Shown here in pieces: positions 17,734 through 26,269 of a stretch of DNA of 64,000 nt (its first letter is position 1; every line of letters begins with the position of its first letter). The DNA is from Flavobacteriales bacterium (GTDB taxonomy: Bacteria; Bacteroidota; Bacteroidia; Flavobacteriales_F; PHOS-HE28). Position numbers and translations under genes: made by a program. The stretch covers positions 1,054,001 through 1,118,000 of the forward strand of contig JADJXH010000003.1 of NCBI GenBank assembly GCA_016715895.1, given 5' to 3'. The notes under the pieces were generated by a model. The model was not told where the DNA came from, searched no databases, and saw only the letters and a list, made by a program, of their open reading frames with translations.

Positions 17734-20140
17734 GCACCGCGGCGGTGGCGGCGTGGCCGGCCTCGTCGCGAGCGTGGAGCATGTAGAGGCCACCGCCCAG
17801 GCCGCTGCGGTCCAGCACCACGGTGGTCGACCGGCGCTGCAGGCGGCGCACCTCGCGGCCCGAGGCATCCACGAGCACCAGCTCCACCCGGCCCTGGAAC
17901 GACCCATCGAGCAGGATGGTGGCCGTGCTGCTCACCGGGTTGGGCACCACGGTGATGGCGGGCGGCGCGGAGGCCGCGAGCTCCTCCACCCCCACCGTCC
18001 CGAAGGTGAGCGTGTTCAGCACCGTGTTGGTGATGATGGGCGCGTTCTGGTCGAAGTGGATGGCGGCCGTGTTGTGCACGGTGGCCCCTTCGGCCAATCC
18101 GCCGTGATGGTCGATGCTGAACGTGAAATAGCCCTGGCTGCCGATCGGGTCGCTCGCGCTGTCCGGCAGCTGGATGTCGGGGTAGGTCACCACCAGCAGG
18201 CCGTCATCGCTCAGGGCCACCGTGTGCACATGGCTGGAACCCAGCACGCGCAGCGAGGAGAGGTCAAGGTCCTGATCGAGGGTGTCCACCAGCACCACCA
18301 GACCTGCCGGGATGTTGCCCGTGTTCTGGAAGCGGATGGTGTACACCAGGGTGCTGCCCATGTCGGTGAGGTGCTCCGGTCCCGTGCCACGAGGAAGGAC
18401 CTGCTTGTCGTTGGGGTCCACCGCGCAGCCCACTTCGCTGTCCACCGTGGCCGAGGACGGATGGGCCACGCCGTTCACCAAGGCCACCACGGCGAGGGAA
18501 TCATCGAGCTGCTCGCCCACATGGTTCTCGTCCGGCATCACCACCAGCACCTGGATCTGGCGCGTGTGGGTGGCGGGCACGTTCACGAAGGTCCACTGGG
18601 GCACCCCGTTCACCACGGCGTCCGGCGCGGGGATGGCACCGGCGAAGGTGCTCAGCGGGTCCAGGTGCAGGGCGGCCGTGACATCAGCGGTCACCGTGCC
18701 GGTGTTCGACACCGTGATCCAGTACGGCACCACTTCGTTGCAACGGATGTCGCCCGGTGTCAGCACAGGGCCCAGGGCCACCACGTCCTGATCGGCATGC
18801 AGGCCGAAGTCGCGCTCCAGCGCCGTGTTGTTCTGGGCGGTCACCGTCACGTTGTAGAGGTCGGGCGTGGTGTTGGTCCAGCCGGTGACGGGCGGGAGCC
18901 ACACCGCGTAGGGGCCGGGGATCACGTTGAAGCTGTACATGCCGCTGTGGTTGGTGAAGGTGGCCGGCACGTCGGTGGCCTCCACGCGGATGTTGTACAG
19001 CCCATGATCGCTGCCGTTGAAGATGCCGTCGGCGTTCACGTCGTTGAACACGCGGCCCACGATGCTGTTGCCCGCGATGGCCAGGTTGTCGAAGCACACC
19101 ACGCGGTACTGGGTCACCGAGGCGGTGAACAGCTCGGCATCACCGTCGCCGTCCACATCACCGGCCACCAGCAGGTGGGGATCCACGATCCCGGTGGCGA
19201 TCACCTGGCGGGGGCCGAAGGTGCCCTGGCCATCGAGGTGCTCGTACCAGGCCAGCTCATCGAGGGTGTTGGAGGCCACGGCCACGTCCAGGTCACCGTC
19301 GAGGTCGAGGTCCTGGACCAGCACACGGTCGCTCACCGCCGAGGCGGCGCTCAGGGGCTGGGGCGGGGCGAAGCCGTTGGGCAGGCCGCGCTGCCACTGC
19401 AGCTGCTGGTCGGGGGCGCTGGCCATCACCAGGTCCACGAGGCCGTCATTGTCCAGGTCGCGCGGGGCTCCGATGCCCACCGCACCGAGCACGGCGGGCG
19501 AGGCGAAGGAGGCGCCGCCGAGGTTCTCGCACCAGCGGAGCTCGTGCGTCAGAGGGTCGTTCCACACCACGTCCAGGTCGCCGTCCGCATCGCGGTCGAA
19601 GGCCTCGGCGCGTTCGGCCGATACCGGACCGGCGACGATGCCGCCCAGGTTGAACTGGCCCAGCCCGTTGGTGTTCTCCATCCAGCGCAGCTGGCCGGTG
19701 GTGGTGGTGATCAGCAGGTCCATGTCGCCATCGCCGTCCAGGTCTCCCGAAGCGATCGCCAACGCGGTGGGACCGTTGCCCACCACCTCTGCGGGACCGA
19801 GGCCGAAGGTGCCCACGTTGCGGTACCAGGTGATCGTATTGCCCTGCTCGTCGCAGCCCACGATGTCGATCCAGCCGTCGCCGTCCACATCGGTCGCATG
19901 GCCCACCACGTCGGTGGTGTTCCAGCTCTGCGCCGGGCCGAAGGACTGACCCAGGTTCACGTGCACCACGAGGCCGTTGCGGCTGCCGATGAGGAGGTCG
20001 CGCGCACCGTCGTTGGTAAGGTCCACGAGCTCCAGGCTCTGCGGGCCCTCCACCGTGAACTCATGTCCGCCACCGAACTGCGCGAAGGCAGGCAGGCTTG
20101 CGATGCTGATCACGAGGAGAAGAGGACGGGGCGCGTTCAT
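17720..20140 (-). CDS. FG-GAP/VCBS repeat protein with T9SS sorting domain
   Basis: An 806-residue secreted protein. After a signal peptide (MNAPRPLLLVISIASLPAFA), about seven FG-GAP/VCBS-type repeats carry calcium-binding-like loops (DVDGDGWIDIVG, DLDGDGDMDLL, DRDADGDLDVV, DLDLDGDLDVAV, DVDGDGDAELF), forming a likely beta-propeller. An SdrD/Cna-B-like domain (GRVFNDVNADGIFNGSDHG) comes next. A DUF11-like adhesin domain (YTIRFQNTGNIPAG) follows. The protein ends with a T9SS type A domain (VVPNPVSSTATILLDG, GLYMLHARDEAG). It is probably a cell-surface or released adhesin-like protein. The start at 20140 gives the signal peptide. Confidence 0.88.
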   Translation of the reverse strand: MNAPRPLLLVISIASLPAFAQFGGGHEFTVEGPQSLELVDLTNDGARDLLIGSRNGLVVHVNLGQSFGPAQSWNTTDVVGHATDVDGDGWIDIVGCDEQGNTITWYRNVGTFGLGPAEVVGNGPTALAIASGDLDGDGDMDLLITTTTGQLRWMENTNGLGQFNLGGIVAGPVSAERAEAFDRDADGDLDVVWNDPLTHELRWCENLGGASFASPAVLGAVGIGAPRDLDNDGLVDLVMASAPDQQLQWQRGLPNGFAPPQPLSAASAVSDRVLVQDLDLDGDLDVAVASNTLDELAWYEHLDGQGTFGPRQVIATGIVDPHLLVAGDVDGDGDAELFTASVTQYRVVCFDNLAIAGNSIVGRVFNDVNADGIFNGSDHGLYNIRVEATDVPATFTNHSGMYSFNVIPGPYAVWLPPVTGWTNTTPDLYNVTVTAQNNTALERDFGLHADQDVVALGPVLTPGDIRCNEVVPYWITVSNTGTVTADVTAALHLDPLSTFAGAIPAPDAVVNGVPQWTFVNVPATHTRQIQVLVVMPDENHVGEQLDDSLAVVALVNGVAHPSSATVDSEVGCAVDPNDKQVLPRGTGPEHLTDMGSTLVYTIRFQNTGNIPAGLVVLVDTLDQDLDLSSLRVLGSSHVHTVALSDDGLLVVTYPDIQLPDSASDPIGSQGYFTFSIDHHGGLAEGATVHNTAAIHFDQNAPIITNTVLNTLTFGTVGVEELAASAPPAITVVPNPVSSTATILLDGSFQGRVELVLVDASGREVRRLQRRSTTVVLDRSGLGGGLYMLHARDEAGHAATAAVLIER

Positions 20141-20302
20141 GGTCGTCGAGCTTTGCGCGGCTGTTACGCAGGCACCCTTCGATGAGTTACGTCGCAGCAT
20201 CGACCGGGAACACCCTGGATCGGACCGGAAGGCTTGACAGCGGCGGCAGGCGCGAAAGGACCGGTCGTGCGGCCCGGGGGCGGGCGGGCGGTCCATCCGC
20301 CG

Positions 20303-20310
20303 CATCTTTG
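20303..20310 (+). promoter_or_regulatory. Promoter -7-like element CATCTTTG
   Basis: CATCTTTG differs from TAnnTTTG only at the first base and ends 8 nt before the BatA-protein ATG. Identical octamers precede several other starts in the window. Confidence 0.45.
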
Positions 20311-20318
20311 CGCACCGG

Positions 20319-22358
20319 ATGACCTTCCTGAACCCTTCCTTCCTGTGGGCGCTCACCGCCCTGGCCATCCCGGTCCTCATCCACCTGTTCCAACTGCGGC
20401 GCTTCAAGCGCATCGACTTCACGCACGTCCGGTTGCTGGAGGAGGTCACCCGTCGCACCCGGAGCATGAAGAAGGTGCGTCACTGGGTCGTGCTCGCGGT
20501 GCGGTGCGCCGCCCTCGCCGCCCTGGTCCTGGCCTTCGCCCAGCCGGTGCTCCGCGGGTCGGGCACCGGCGCCGTGGCGGGCCGCCAGGCCGTGAGCGTG
20601 TTCGTGGACGACAGCTACAGCATGGACGGCCAGAACGCCGGCGGCCGCCTGCTCGACCAGGCCCGCAAGGCCGCCAGCGAGATCATCGGCGCCCAGGCCG
20701 CCACGGACCGGTTCCAGGTGCTCACCAACCGGTACGAAGCGCGGCAGCAGGTGCTGGTGGGCCGCGATGATGCCCTGGAGGCCGTGTCGCGCGTGGAGGC
20801 CGGACCCTTCGCCCGGCCCCTGTCCCAGGTGCTCGCCCGCCAGCGCGAGGCCTTGGTGCGGGGCGATGAGCAGGGGCGCCGCAGGATCCTCCTCACCGAC
20901 CTGCAACGCCATGCGGTGGACCTGGATGAATGGACGAACGACACCCTGATGCCCGTGCTCATCGTGCCCTTCCAACCCGGCGAAGCGGCCGACCTCAGCA
21001 TCGATTCGGCGTGGTTCGAGGGCCCGGTGCGCCGCGCCGGCCGGCCCGAAGTGTTGCATCTCCGCATCACGAACCACGGCACGGCCGACCTCACCGACAT
21101 CCCGGTGCGCCTGACCGTGGACGGCACCGTGCGGGCCCTCGGCACCTTCGCCGTCCGTGCGACCTCCGCCGTGGACACCGTGCTCCGCTTCACGCAACTG
21201 GGCGCCGGACCGCACTGGGGGGAGCTCGGCATCCAGGACCCGCCCATCGTGTTCGACGATGTGCTGCCCATCGCCTGGACGGTGGTGGACCGCATCCGCG
21301 TGCTGCTCATCGGCGGCGCGCTGCCCGACGGCGACAAAGCCCTGCAGGCCGTGTTCCGCAGCGACAGCAGCTACGTGGTCACCGCCGTCGACCTGCGCGC
21401 GGTGGAACCGGCCCAGGTGGAGGAGGCCGACCTGGTGGTGCTGAACGGCACCGCCTCCATCCCTGGAGGATTGGCCCAGCAACTGCGCGAGCGCGTGGCC
21501 GCCGGGGCTTCCGTGGCCTTGTTCCCGCCCGCGGAGCCGCCGTTGGCGGATCACAACGCCCTGCTCACCGCGCTGGGCGCCGGATCCTTCGGCGCCCGTG
21601 ACACCACCGCGCTCGCGGTGGACCGCATCGACCTCGACCTGCCCTTCTATCGCGAAGTGTTCACCCACCTGCCGCGCAACGTGGACCTGCCTGCGGTGCG
21701 CCTTCGGTATGCCTTGCGCACCCCCCCGGGCACCACCGCCCTTCTTCGCACGGTGGACGGACAGCCGTACCTGGCCCTTTCCTCCTCGGGCGACGGCCGC
21801 GTGCTGGTGGGTGCCTCACCCCTCACCGACGCCGGTGGGGGGCTCATCCGCCATGCCTTGTTCGTCACCACCTTGTTGCGCATGGCCGAGACCAGCCGCG
21901 GTTCGGGCCCGCTGTACCAGGTGCTGGGGACCGAACAACAGGTTCCGTTGCCGGGCGTGCCGCCCGCCGGCGAGGCCGGGTTCACCCTCTGGGGGCCCGA
22001 AGGGCGTTCGTGGGTGGCGGAGACACGCCGCGGTACCAGGGGCACCGAACTGATGCTCGGGGGCGACGACCTGCAGGCCGGGCCGTACGCGGTGACACAA
22101 GGCACGGACACCGTGGCCATGCTCGCCCTGGTGAACGACCGGTCAGAGGCCTCGCGTGACCTGATGCCCGTGGAGGAGCTGCGCGAGCAGCTGGCCCAGC
22201 GCGGGCTCACCGCGTACCGCGTGCTGGACGCCCCGCAAGTGGGCACCGTGCTAAGTTTGAACGAGGTGGACGGAGGCACCAAGCTGTGGCCGTGGTTCAT
22301 CGCACTGGTCCTGCTCCTCCTCGCCGTGGAGACCATCCTGATCCGAACGAACCCATGA
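20319..22358 (+). CDS. BatA-domain membrane protein
   Basis: A 679-residue protein. The N-terminal BatA signature has two membrane helices (FLNPSFLWALTALAIPVLIHLF, then WVVLAVRCAALAALVLAFAQP) around a basic segment. A von Willebrand A-like region follows, starting FVDDSYSMDGQ, which retains a DxSxS metal-site pattern. A large periplasmic region of beta-type domains and a C-terminal membrane helix (WFIALVLLLLAVETIL) complete it. Related Bat proteins occur in aerotolerance operons; the specific job of this architecture is unknown. Its stop overlaps the dihydroorotase-like gene start (ATGA), a pairing I associate with Bacteroidota genomes. Confidence 0.87.
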   Translation: MTFLNPSFLWALTALAIPVLIHLFQLRRFKRIDFTHVRLLEEVTRRTRSMKKVRHWVVLAVRCAALAALVLAFAQPVLRGSGTGAVAGRQAVSVFVDDSYSMDGQNAGGRLLDQARKAASEIIGAQAATDRFQVLTNRYEARQQVLVGRDDALEAVSRVEAGPFARPLSQVLARQREALVRGDEQGRRRILLTDLQRHAVDLDEWTNDTLMPVLIVPFQPGEAADLSIDSAWFEGPVRRAGRPEVLHLRITNHGTADLTDIPVRLTVDGTVRALGTFAVRATSAVDTVLRFTQLGAGPHWGELGIQDPPIVFDDVLPIAWTVVDRIRVLLIGGALPDGDKALQAVFRSDSSYVVTAVDLRAVEPAQVEEADLVVLNGTASIPGGLAQQLRERVAAGASVALFPPAEPPLADHNALLTALGAGSFGARDTTALAVDRIDLDLPFYREVFTHLPRNVDLPAVRLRYALRTPPGTTALLRTVDGQPYLALSSSGDGRVLVGASPLTDAGGGLIRHALFVTTLLRMAETSRGSGPLYQVLGTEQQVPLPGVPPAGEAGFTLWGPEGRSWVAETRRGTRGTELMLGGDDLQAGPYAVTQGTDTVAMLALVNDRSEASRDLMPVEELREQLAQRGLTAYRVLDAPQVGTVLSLNEVDGGTKLWPWFIALVLLLLAVETILIRTNP

Positions 22359-23647
22359 GCCGACTGCTGCTTCGCCAGGTGCACGTCATCGATCCCGGAG
22401 GGCCCGCCCATGGGCAGGATGTGGATGTGCTCGTGGAGGACGGCCGCGTGACCCGCATCGGGCAGCGCTTGGCGAAGGGCGATGCGCAGGAGCTGCGGCG
22501 ACCCGGCATGCACGCCTCACCCGGATGGATCGACCTGCGGGCCCACTTCCGTGAGCCCGGTGACGAGCCCAAGGAGGGTGTGCTCAACGGACTGGAGGCC
22601 GCTGCCGCCGGAGGATTCACCGCCGTCGCGGTGCTGCCCAGCACGCGGCCGGTGATCGACGACAGCAGCCGGGTGGAACACCTGCTGCGCAAGGCCGAGG
22701 GCCACCTCGTGCGCCTGATGCCGCTGGGTGCGCTGAGCAAAGGCCTGCTGGGCCAGCAGCTCGCCGAGCTCTACGACATGCACCGGGCCGGCGCGGTGGC
22801 CTTCACCGACGACCAGGAGCCGCTGCGCAACCCGAGGCTGCTCCTCCTGGCCCTGCAATACGCCCGTGTCTTCGGCGGCACGGTGATCACCTTTCCGCAG
22901 GACCCCGACCTGCTGGGCCAGGGGCAGATGCACGAGGGGCCGTTGAGCGCACGGCTGGGCATGCGCGGCGTGCCTCCGCTGGCCGAACAGGTGCGCCTTT
23001 CGCGCGACATCGCCGTGCTGGAGTACGCCGGCTCACGCCTGCATGCCACCACCGTCAGCACGTCCGAAGGCGTGGCCCTGGTGCGGGCGGCCAAGGCGAA
23101 AGGGCTGGCGATCACTGCCTCGGTGGCGGCGCACCACCTGCTGCTGGACGATGGCTGCCTGCGCGGCTTCGACACCGTGTACAAGGTGATGCCGCCCCTG
23201 CGCGATGCCGCCACCATCGAGGCCCTGCGCGAAGGCGTGAAGGACGGCACCATCGACACGATCGTGAGCGACCACCGTCCGGAGGACATCGAGCACAAGA
23301 AGGTGGAGTTCGGACAGGCCGCGTTCGGCATGGGCGGCATCGAGACCGCCTTCGCGGTGGCCAACACCGCCCTGAAGGGCCACATGAGCCTGCGGCGCAT
23401 CATCGAGCGCTTCACCCACGGCCCGCGCAAGGCGCTCGGGCTGCCGGTGCAGCACGTGGCGGAAGGCACGGCGGCCGACCTCACGCTCTTCGATCCGGAA
23501 CTGAGCTGGACCTACGAGAAGGCCGGCGCGGTGAGCCGGGCGGACAACTCGCCCTTCTTCGGTCAGCAGCTCACCGGAAGGCCGCTCGGCATCGTGCGGG
23601 GCGGGCGGCACCGCTGGAGCCCCGTGCTTCAGGAGGCCGCCGTCTAG
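22355..23647 (+). CDS. Dihydroorotase-like protein with altered metal-site residues
   Basis: A 430-residue amidohydrolase-fold protein aligned end to end with class I dihydroorotases: PGWIDLRAHFREPG, GLEAAAAGGFTAVAVLPSTRPV, AHHLLLDD, YKVMPPLR and DTIVSDHRPED. The family's HxH (normally DxHVHxREPG) reads RAH here. The usual zinc-binding His of LHxxHVST reads HATTVST, and the HCED-type segment reads TFPQDPDL. An active enzyme would close carbamoyl-aspartate to dihydroorotate in pyrimidine synthesis. This copy lacks several ligands and may be a non-catalytic partner or use a different site. It is coupled to the BatA gene by a 4-nt overlap. Confidence 0.85.
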   Translation: MSRLLLRQVHVIDPGGPAHGQDVDVLVEDGRVTRIGQRLAKGDAQELRRPGMHASPGWIDLRAHFREPGDEPKEGVLNGLEAAAAGGFTAVAVLPSTRPVIDDSSRVEHLLRKAEGHLVRLMPLGALSKGLLGQQLAELYDMHRAGAVAFTDDQEPLRNPRLLLLALQYARVFGGTVITFPQDPDLLGQGQMHEGPLSARLGMRGVPPLAEQVRLSRDIAVLEYAGSRLHATTVSTSEGVALVRAAKAKGLAITASVAAHHLLLDDGCLRGFDTVYKVMPPLRDAATIEALREGVKDGTIDTIVSDHRPEDIEHKKVEFGQAAFGMGGIETAFAVANTALKGHMSLRRIIERFTHGPRKALGLPVQHVAEGTAADLTLFDPELSWTYEKAGAVSRADNSPFFGQQLTGRPLGIVRGGRHRWSPVLQEAAV

Positions 23648-24219
23648 GAGGCCTTGCCCGCCGCCGCGTCGATGCTGTCGTTCATGCGGCGGAATCGCTC
23701 GATCAGCTCCTCGTCCGTGTACTGCAGGTTCTGGATCATCGCTTTCGCGTCCTGGGCGAAGCGATGGTCCGGGAAGCGGTTGATCACCTCCTCATAGGCC
23801 GTCTTGGCCCGGCCCTTCTCCTTCAGGTCGGCGTCGATGGTGAAGGCCCGCAGGTAGTAGGTGTCGGCCAGACGGGCCCACTTCGGATACTCCTTGATGA
23901 TGCGGTCGTAGAGCTGCACGGCGTCCTGCGGCTGGCCCAGGCCCTTGCTCATGCCCGCGGCGCGGAACAGGTACTCGGGGGCCATGCTGTCCGTGGGGAA
24001 GGCCTTCGCGTAGGCCTTGTACACGTCGAGCAGCGCCTGCGCACCCCGCCGGTCGAACACGGTCTTCGCGAAGAGCGTGTCCTCCATGGTCCGGATCCGC
24101 GCGCCCATCTCGGGGGCGGGCAACTGCGCGGGGGCGTCGGTGGCGGGTGCGTCGGACGCACCGCCGCCGCAGGCGGTGATCAGCAGGGCCAGCAGGCCGG
24201 GGAGCAACAGGGTCCTCAT
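23644..24219 (-). CDS. TPR-like lipoprotein
   Basis: A 191-residue lipoprotein (lipobox LITAC near residue 17). The mature part contains tetratricopeptide-like helices with a BamD/YfgC-like spacing: PEYLFRAAGMSKGLGQPQDAVQLYDRIIKEYP and ADTYYLRAFTIDADLKEKGRAKTAYEEVINRFPDH. It is likely a periplasmic scaffold. The start ATG overlaps the deformylase stop by 4 nt. With ruvX and def it forms a cluster that recurs in this phylum. The 3' end overlaps the convergent dihydroorotase-like gene by 4 nt. Confidence 0.8.
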   Translation of the reverse strand: MRTLLLPGLLALLITACGGGASDAPATDAPAQLPAPEMGARIRTMEDTLFAKTVFDRRGAQALLDVYKAYAKAFPTDSMAPEYLFRAAGMSKGLGQPQDAVQLYDRIIKEYPKWARLADTYYLRAFTIDADLKEKGRAKTAYEEVINRFPDHRFAQDAKAMIQNLQYTDEELIERFRRMNDSIDAAAGKAS

Positions 24220-24809
24220 CGGGTGGTCTTCAAGGGGGGGAAGCGCATCTTGTACTTGGCATCGGTGCGCCCGCGCGAGATGTCGCGCAGCCTGCCCTGC
24301 AGCAGCTTGCGCCGCAGCGGGGCCAGGTGGTCGGTGAACAGGATGCCGTCCAGGTGGTCGTGCTCGTGCTGGATCACCCGGGCCGCGAAGCCTTCGAAGG
24401 TCTCCTCGTGGTCCTTGAAGGCCTCGTCCTGATACTGCAGCACGATCCGCGGCTGGCGCGACACCTCCTCGCGGATGCCGGGGATGCTGAGGCAGCCCTC
24501 CTCGAAGGGCCACTCCTCCCCGTCCTCCTCCACGATGTACGGGTTGATGAACACCTTCTTGAAGCCGATCAGGTGTGCGTGCTCGGGATCGGGCGTGCCC
24601 TCCTCGTCCTCCGCGAAGGGGGAGGCATCCACGATGAACAAGCGGATGCTGTGGCCCACCTGCGGAGCGGCCAGGCCCACGCCGTTGGCCGCGTACATGG
24701 TCTCGAACATGTCCGCGATCAGCTGCTCAAGGCCGGGATGCCCGGGCTCGATGTCCTGGGCCACCTTCTTCAGGACGGGGTCGCCGTAGGCGCGGATGGG
24801 AAGGATCAT
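24216..24809 (-). CDS. def: Peptide deformylase
   Basis: A 197-residue metalloenzyme with the three diagnostic motifs in order: GVGLAAPQVG, EEGCLSIPG (metal-binding Cys) and QHEHDHLDG (two metal-binding His and catalytic Glu). It removes the formyl group from nascent N-formyl-methionine in the cytoplasm. A TATTTTCG promoter-like element at 24817-24824 lies 7 nt upstream of its ATG on the minus strand. The TPR lipoprotein gene is coupled downstream. Confidence 0.96.
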   Translation of the reverse strand: MILPIRAYGDPVLKKVAQDIEPGHPGLEQLIADMFETMYAANGVGLAAPQVGHSIRLFIVDASPFAEDEEGTPDPEHAHLIGFKKVFINPYIVEEDGEEWPFEEGCLSIPGIREEVSRQPRIVLQYQDEAFKDHEETFEGFAARVIQHEHDHLDGILFTDHLAPLRRKLLQGRLRDISRGRTDAKYKMRFPPLKTTR

Positions 24810-24869
24810 CGGGGCGCGAAAATACGGCGCGTCAACGGGTGGTGCACGCGGCCGGAAGGTCCGCCGCCG

Positions 24870-25289
24870 TCAGCGTCCGGGGTTCCGGCTCAGCCAATCC
24901 TGCAGCAGGATGGTGGCGCTGATCCGGTCCAGCTGCCCCTTGTCGCGCCGGGCCATCCGGCCTTTCCCGCTGGCCAGCAGGGTGCGCTCGGCCAGCACGC
25001 TCGTAAATCGCTCGTCCACCTCCTCGACGAAGCAATGCGGGTAGGCCTTGCGCAACGCCTCCACCACAGCGATCGCAGGAGCGGTGCCGTCGGTGGCGCT
25101 GCCGCCCAACCCGCGCGGCACCCCCACCACGAAGCCGTCCACCGGTTCCTTCGCGAGGTAGCGTCGCAGGAAAGCCGGCAGTTCGGCCGTGTCCACGGTG
25201 TCCAACGCGCTGGCGATGATGCGCACCGGATCGGTGACGGCGATCCCGCAACGCTTCGCTCCTGGATCGATGGCCATCACACGTCCCAC
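24870..25289 (-). CDS. ruvX: Putative Holliday junction resolvase / pre-16S rRNA nuclease (YqgF)
   Basis: A 139-residue RNase H-fold protein with MAIDPGAKRCGIAVTD at the N-terminus (catalytic Asp), VVGVPRGLGG in the middle and VDERFTSVLAE near the C-terminus. The length is normal for RuvX. GTG at 25289 (giving VGRVMAIDPG) is chosen as start, because the frame upstream runs into the 38-bp repeat array and loses family similarity. The family member YqgF processes pre-16S rRNA 5' ends in E. coli and was earlier proposed as a Holliday junction resolvase. Confidence 0.92.
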   Translation of the reverse strand: MGRVMAIDPGAKRCGIAVTDPVRIIASALDTVDTAELPAFLRRYLAKEPVDGFVVGVPRGLGGSATDGTAPAIAVVEALRKAYPHCFVEEVDERFTSVLAERTLLASGKGRMARRDKGQLDRISATILLQDWLSRNPGR

Positions 25290-25340
25290 GGGGCGAAGTT
25301 CGGGAATGAGTGTGGAGCTCCCATGCCTCAAAAGCCCCCC

Positions 25341-25618
25341 CGCAACAGTGGACAGTGCTCCCCGCAAGCTCACCCTCCCGCAACAGTGGACAGTGCTCCC
25401 AGCAAGCTCACCCCCCCCGCAACAGTGGGCAGTTCTCCCCGCAAGCTCACCCTCCCGCAACAGTGGACAGTGCTCCCCACAAGCTCACCCTCCCGCCAAC
25501 TCACCCTCCCGCAACAGTGGACAGTTCCTCCCGCCAACTCACCCTCCCGCAACAGTGGACAGTTCTCCCCGCAAGCTCACCCTCCCACCACACTGGACAG
25601 AACTCCCCGCAAGTCCGG
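25341..25618. repeat. 38-bp tandem repeat array
   Basis: About seven to eight head-to-tail copies of a 38-bp unit, CGCAACAGTGGACAGTGCTC followed by CCCGCAAGCTCACCCTCC. Copies begin at about 25341, 25379, 25418, 25456, 25510, 25548 and, degenerate, 25586; a truncated unit lies at 25494-25509. Copies differ by only a few bases, and no unique spacers separate them, so this is not a CRISPR array. The array fills the gap between ruvX and the four-helix-bundle gene. Its AACAGTGGACAGTG core recurs inverted at 2.76-2.80 kb. Confidence 0.9.
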
Positions 25619-25636
25619 CCAAATCGCGGTGGATCT

Positions 25637-26071
25637 TCAACCACCAAAGGAGGATGGCGCGAGCATCACCTCGATCCAACTAGCGACGACCAGGAGTCCG
25701 CCGAAGCCAGGGAGGTGTCCGAACCGACGGGTAGCCGGGGTCATGTACGCGTACAACAACCGGCCGATCTCCTGACAAAGCCCGAAGGCCCTTTCCACAT
25801 CCGCCTTGGTCATGTACTCCATCCGCCGGGCATGGTGGAGCATGGATCGCACCTCGTTGCACGAGCCCTTGGCGATGACCAGATACCTGTTGCGATCCGC
25901 TTTTGTGGGCCGCCCATGGCCTTCAGCGATGTTGTTCATGATGGACAATGAGGCTCGCAGCAACTGGTCCTTGAACCAGAACCGCTTGCTGTCTCCGAAA
26001 TGTGTTTCCAGCAGCGCCAACAATTCTCCGGCACGCTGCCAGGCCTTCGATTCTTCGAACGTCGCTGTCAT
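25637..26071 (-). CDS. Four-helix-bundle protein (23S rRNA IVS-type / S23 family)
   Basis: A 144-residue protein with the family pattern: SKAWQRAGELLALLETHF, FKDQLLRASLSIMNNIAEGHGR, YLVIAKGSCNEVRSMLHHARRM and a C-terminal helix LCQEIGRLLYAYM. Relatives are encoded in 23S rRNA intervening sequences of spirochaetes and as free-standing genes in Bacteroidota. One such family member serves as an accessory protein to retroelements (bAvd). Here the gene stands alone between two repeat clusters, with no reverse transcriptase visible. The ~20 residues after the last helix (LLVVASWIEVMLAPSSFGG) look like a non-conserved tail. Confidence 0.85.
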   Translation of the reverse strand: MTATFEESKAWQRAGELLALLETHFGDSKRFWFKDQLLRASLSIMNNIAEGHGRPTKADRNRYLVIAKGSCNEVRSMLHHARRMEYMTKADVERAFGLCQEIGRLLYAYMTPATRRFGHLPGFGGLLVVASWIEVMLAPSSFGG

Positions 26072-26171
26072 GTCCTTGTGCTTGTATCCGAAAACTAACC
26101 CATCGCACGGATCTCAGCTCCATTCAGCGCTTGAACTTGGGTAGGCCCCGAGATCGCGCGCATTGGCCTGG

Positions 26172-26252
26172 GTCCGCGGACAAGCACTGTGCGCGCCGGC
26201 TGGCCTCGCGGGCAGCCACTGTGTGCGTGGGCTGAGTTCGCGGGCAGCCGCT
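26172..26252. repeat. Short ~32-bp imperfect repeats upstream of dapD
   Basis: About two and a half imperfect units: CCGCGGACAAGCACTGTGCG and on, CGCGGGCAGCCACTGTGTGC and on, and a partial CGCGGGCAGCCGCTCTCGCC. Read on the other strand they contain CACAGTGCTTGTCCGCG. This shares the CAGTGC(C/T)TG(C/T)CCGC core with the degenerate repeats at 2.6-2.7 kb, suggesting one repeat family. No coding potential is seen. Confidence 0.6.
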
Positions 26253-26257
26253 CTCGC

Positions 26258-26265
26258 CATCTTTG
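26258..26265 (+). promoter_or_regulatory. Promoter -7-like element abutting dapD
   Basis: CATCTTTG ends 4 nt before the dapD ATG. If used as a -7 element it would give an essentially leaderless transcript. Confidence 0.45.
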
Positions 26266-26269
26266 TCCC

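Noticed and set aside
17753..20185. An 810-codon open frame on the plus strand opposite the FG-GAP gene
   Set aside because: Composition is biased (His, Val, Gly, Arg) with no motif, and the minus-strand product has a signal peptide, repeats and a sorting domain.
24870..25460. RuvX with an N-terminal extension encoded by the repeat array
   Set aside because: The extension consists of translated 38-bp repeats (GELAGSTVHCCG units), while RuvX is normally ~139 residues starting at GRVMAIDPG.
25341..25618. CRISPR array
   Set aside because: Units are directly abutting 38-bp repeats with no unique spacers and no cas genes nearby.
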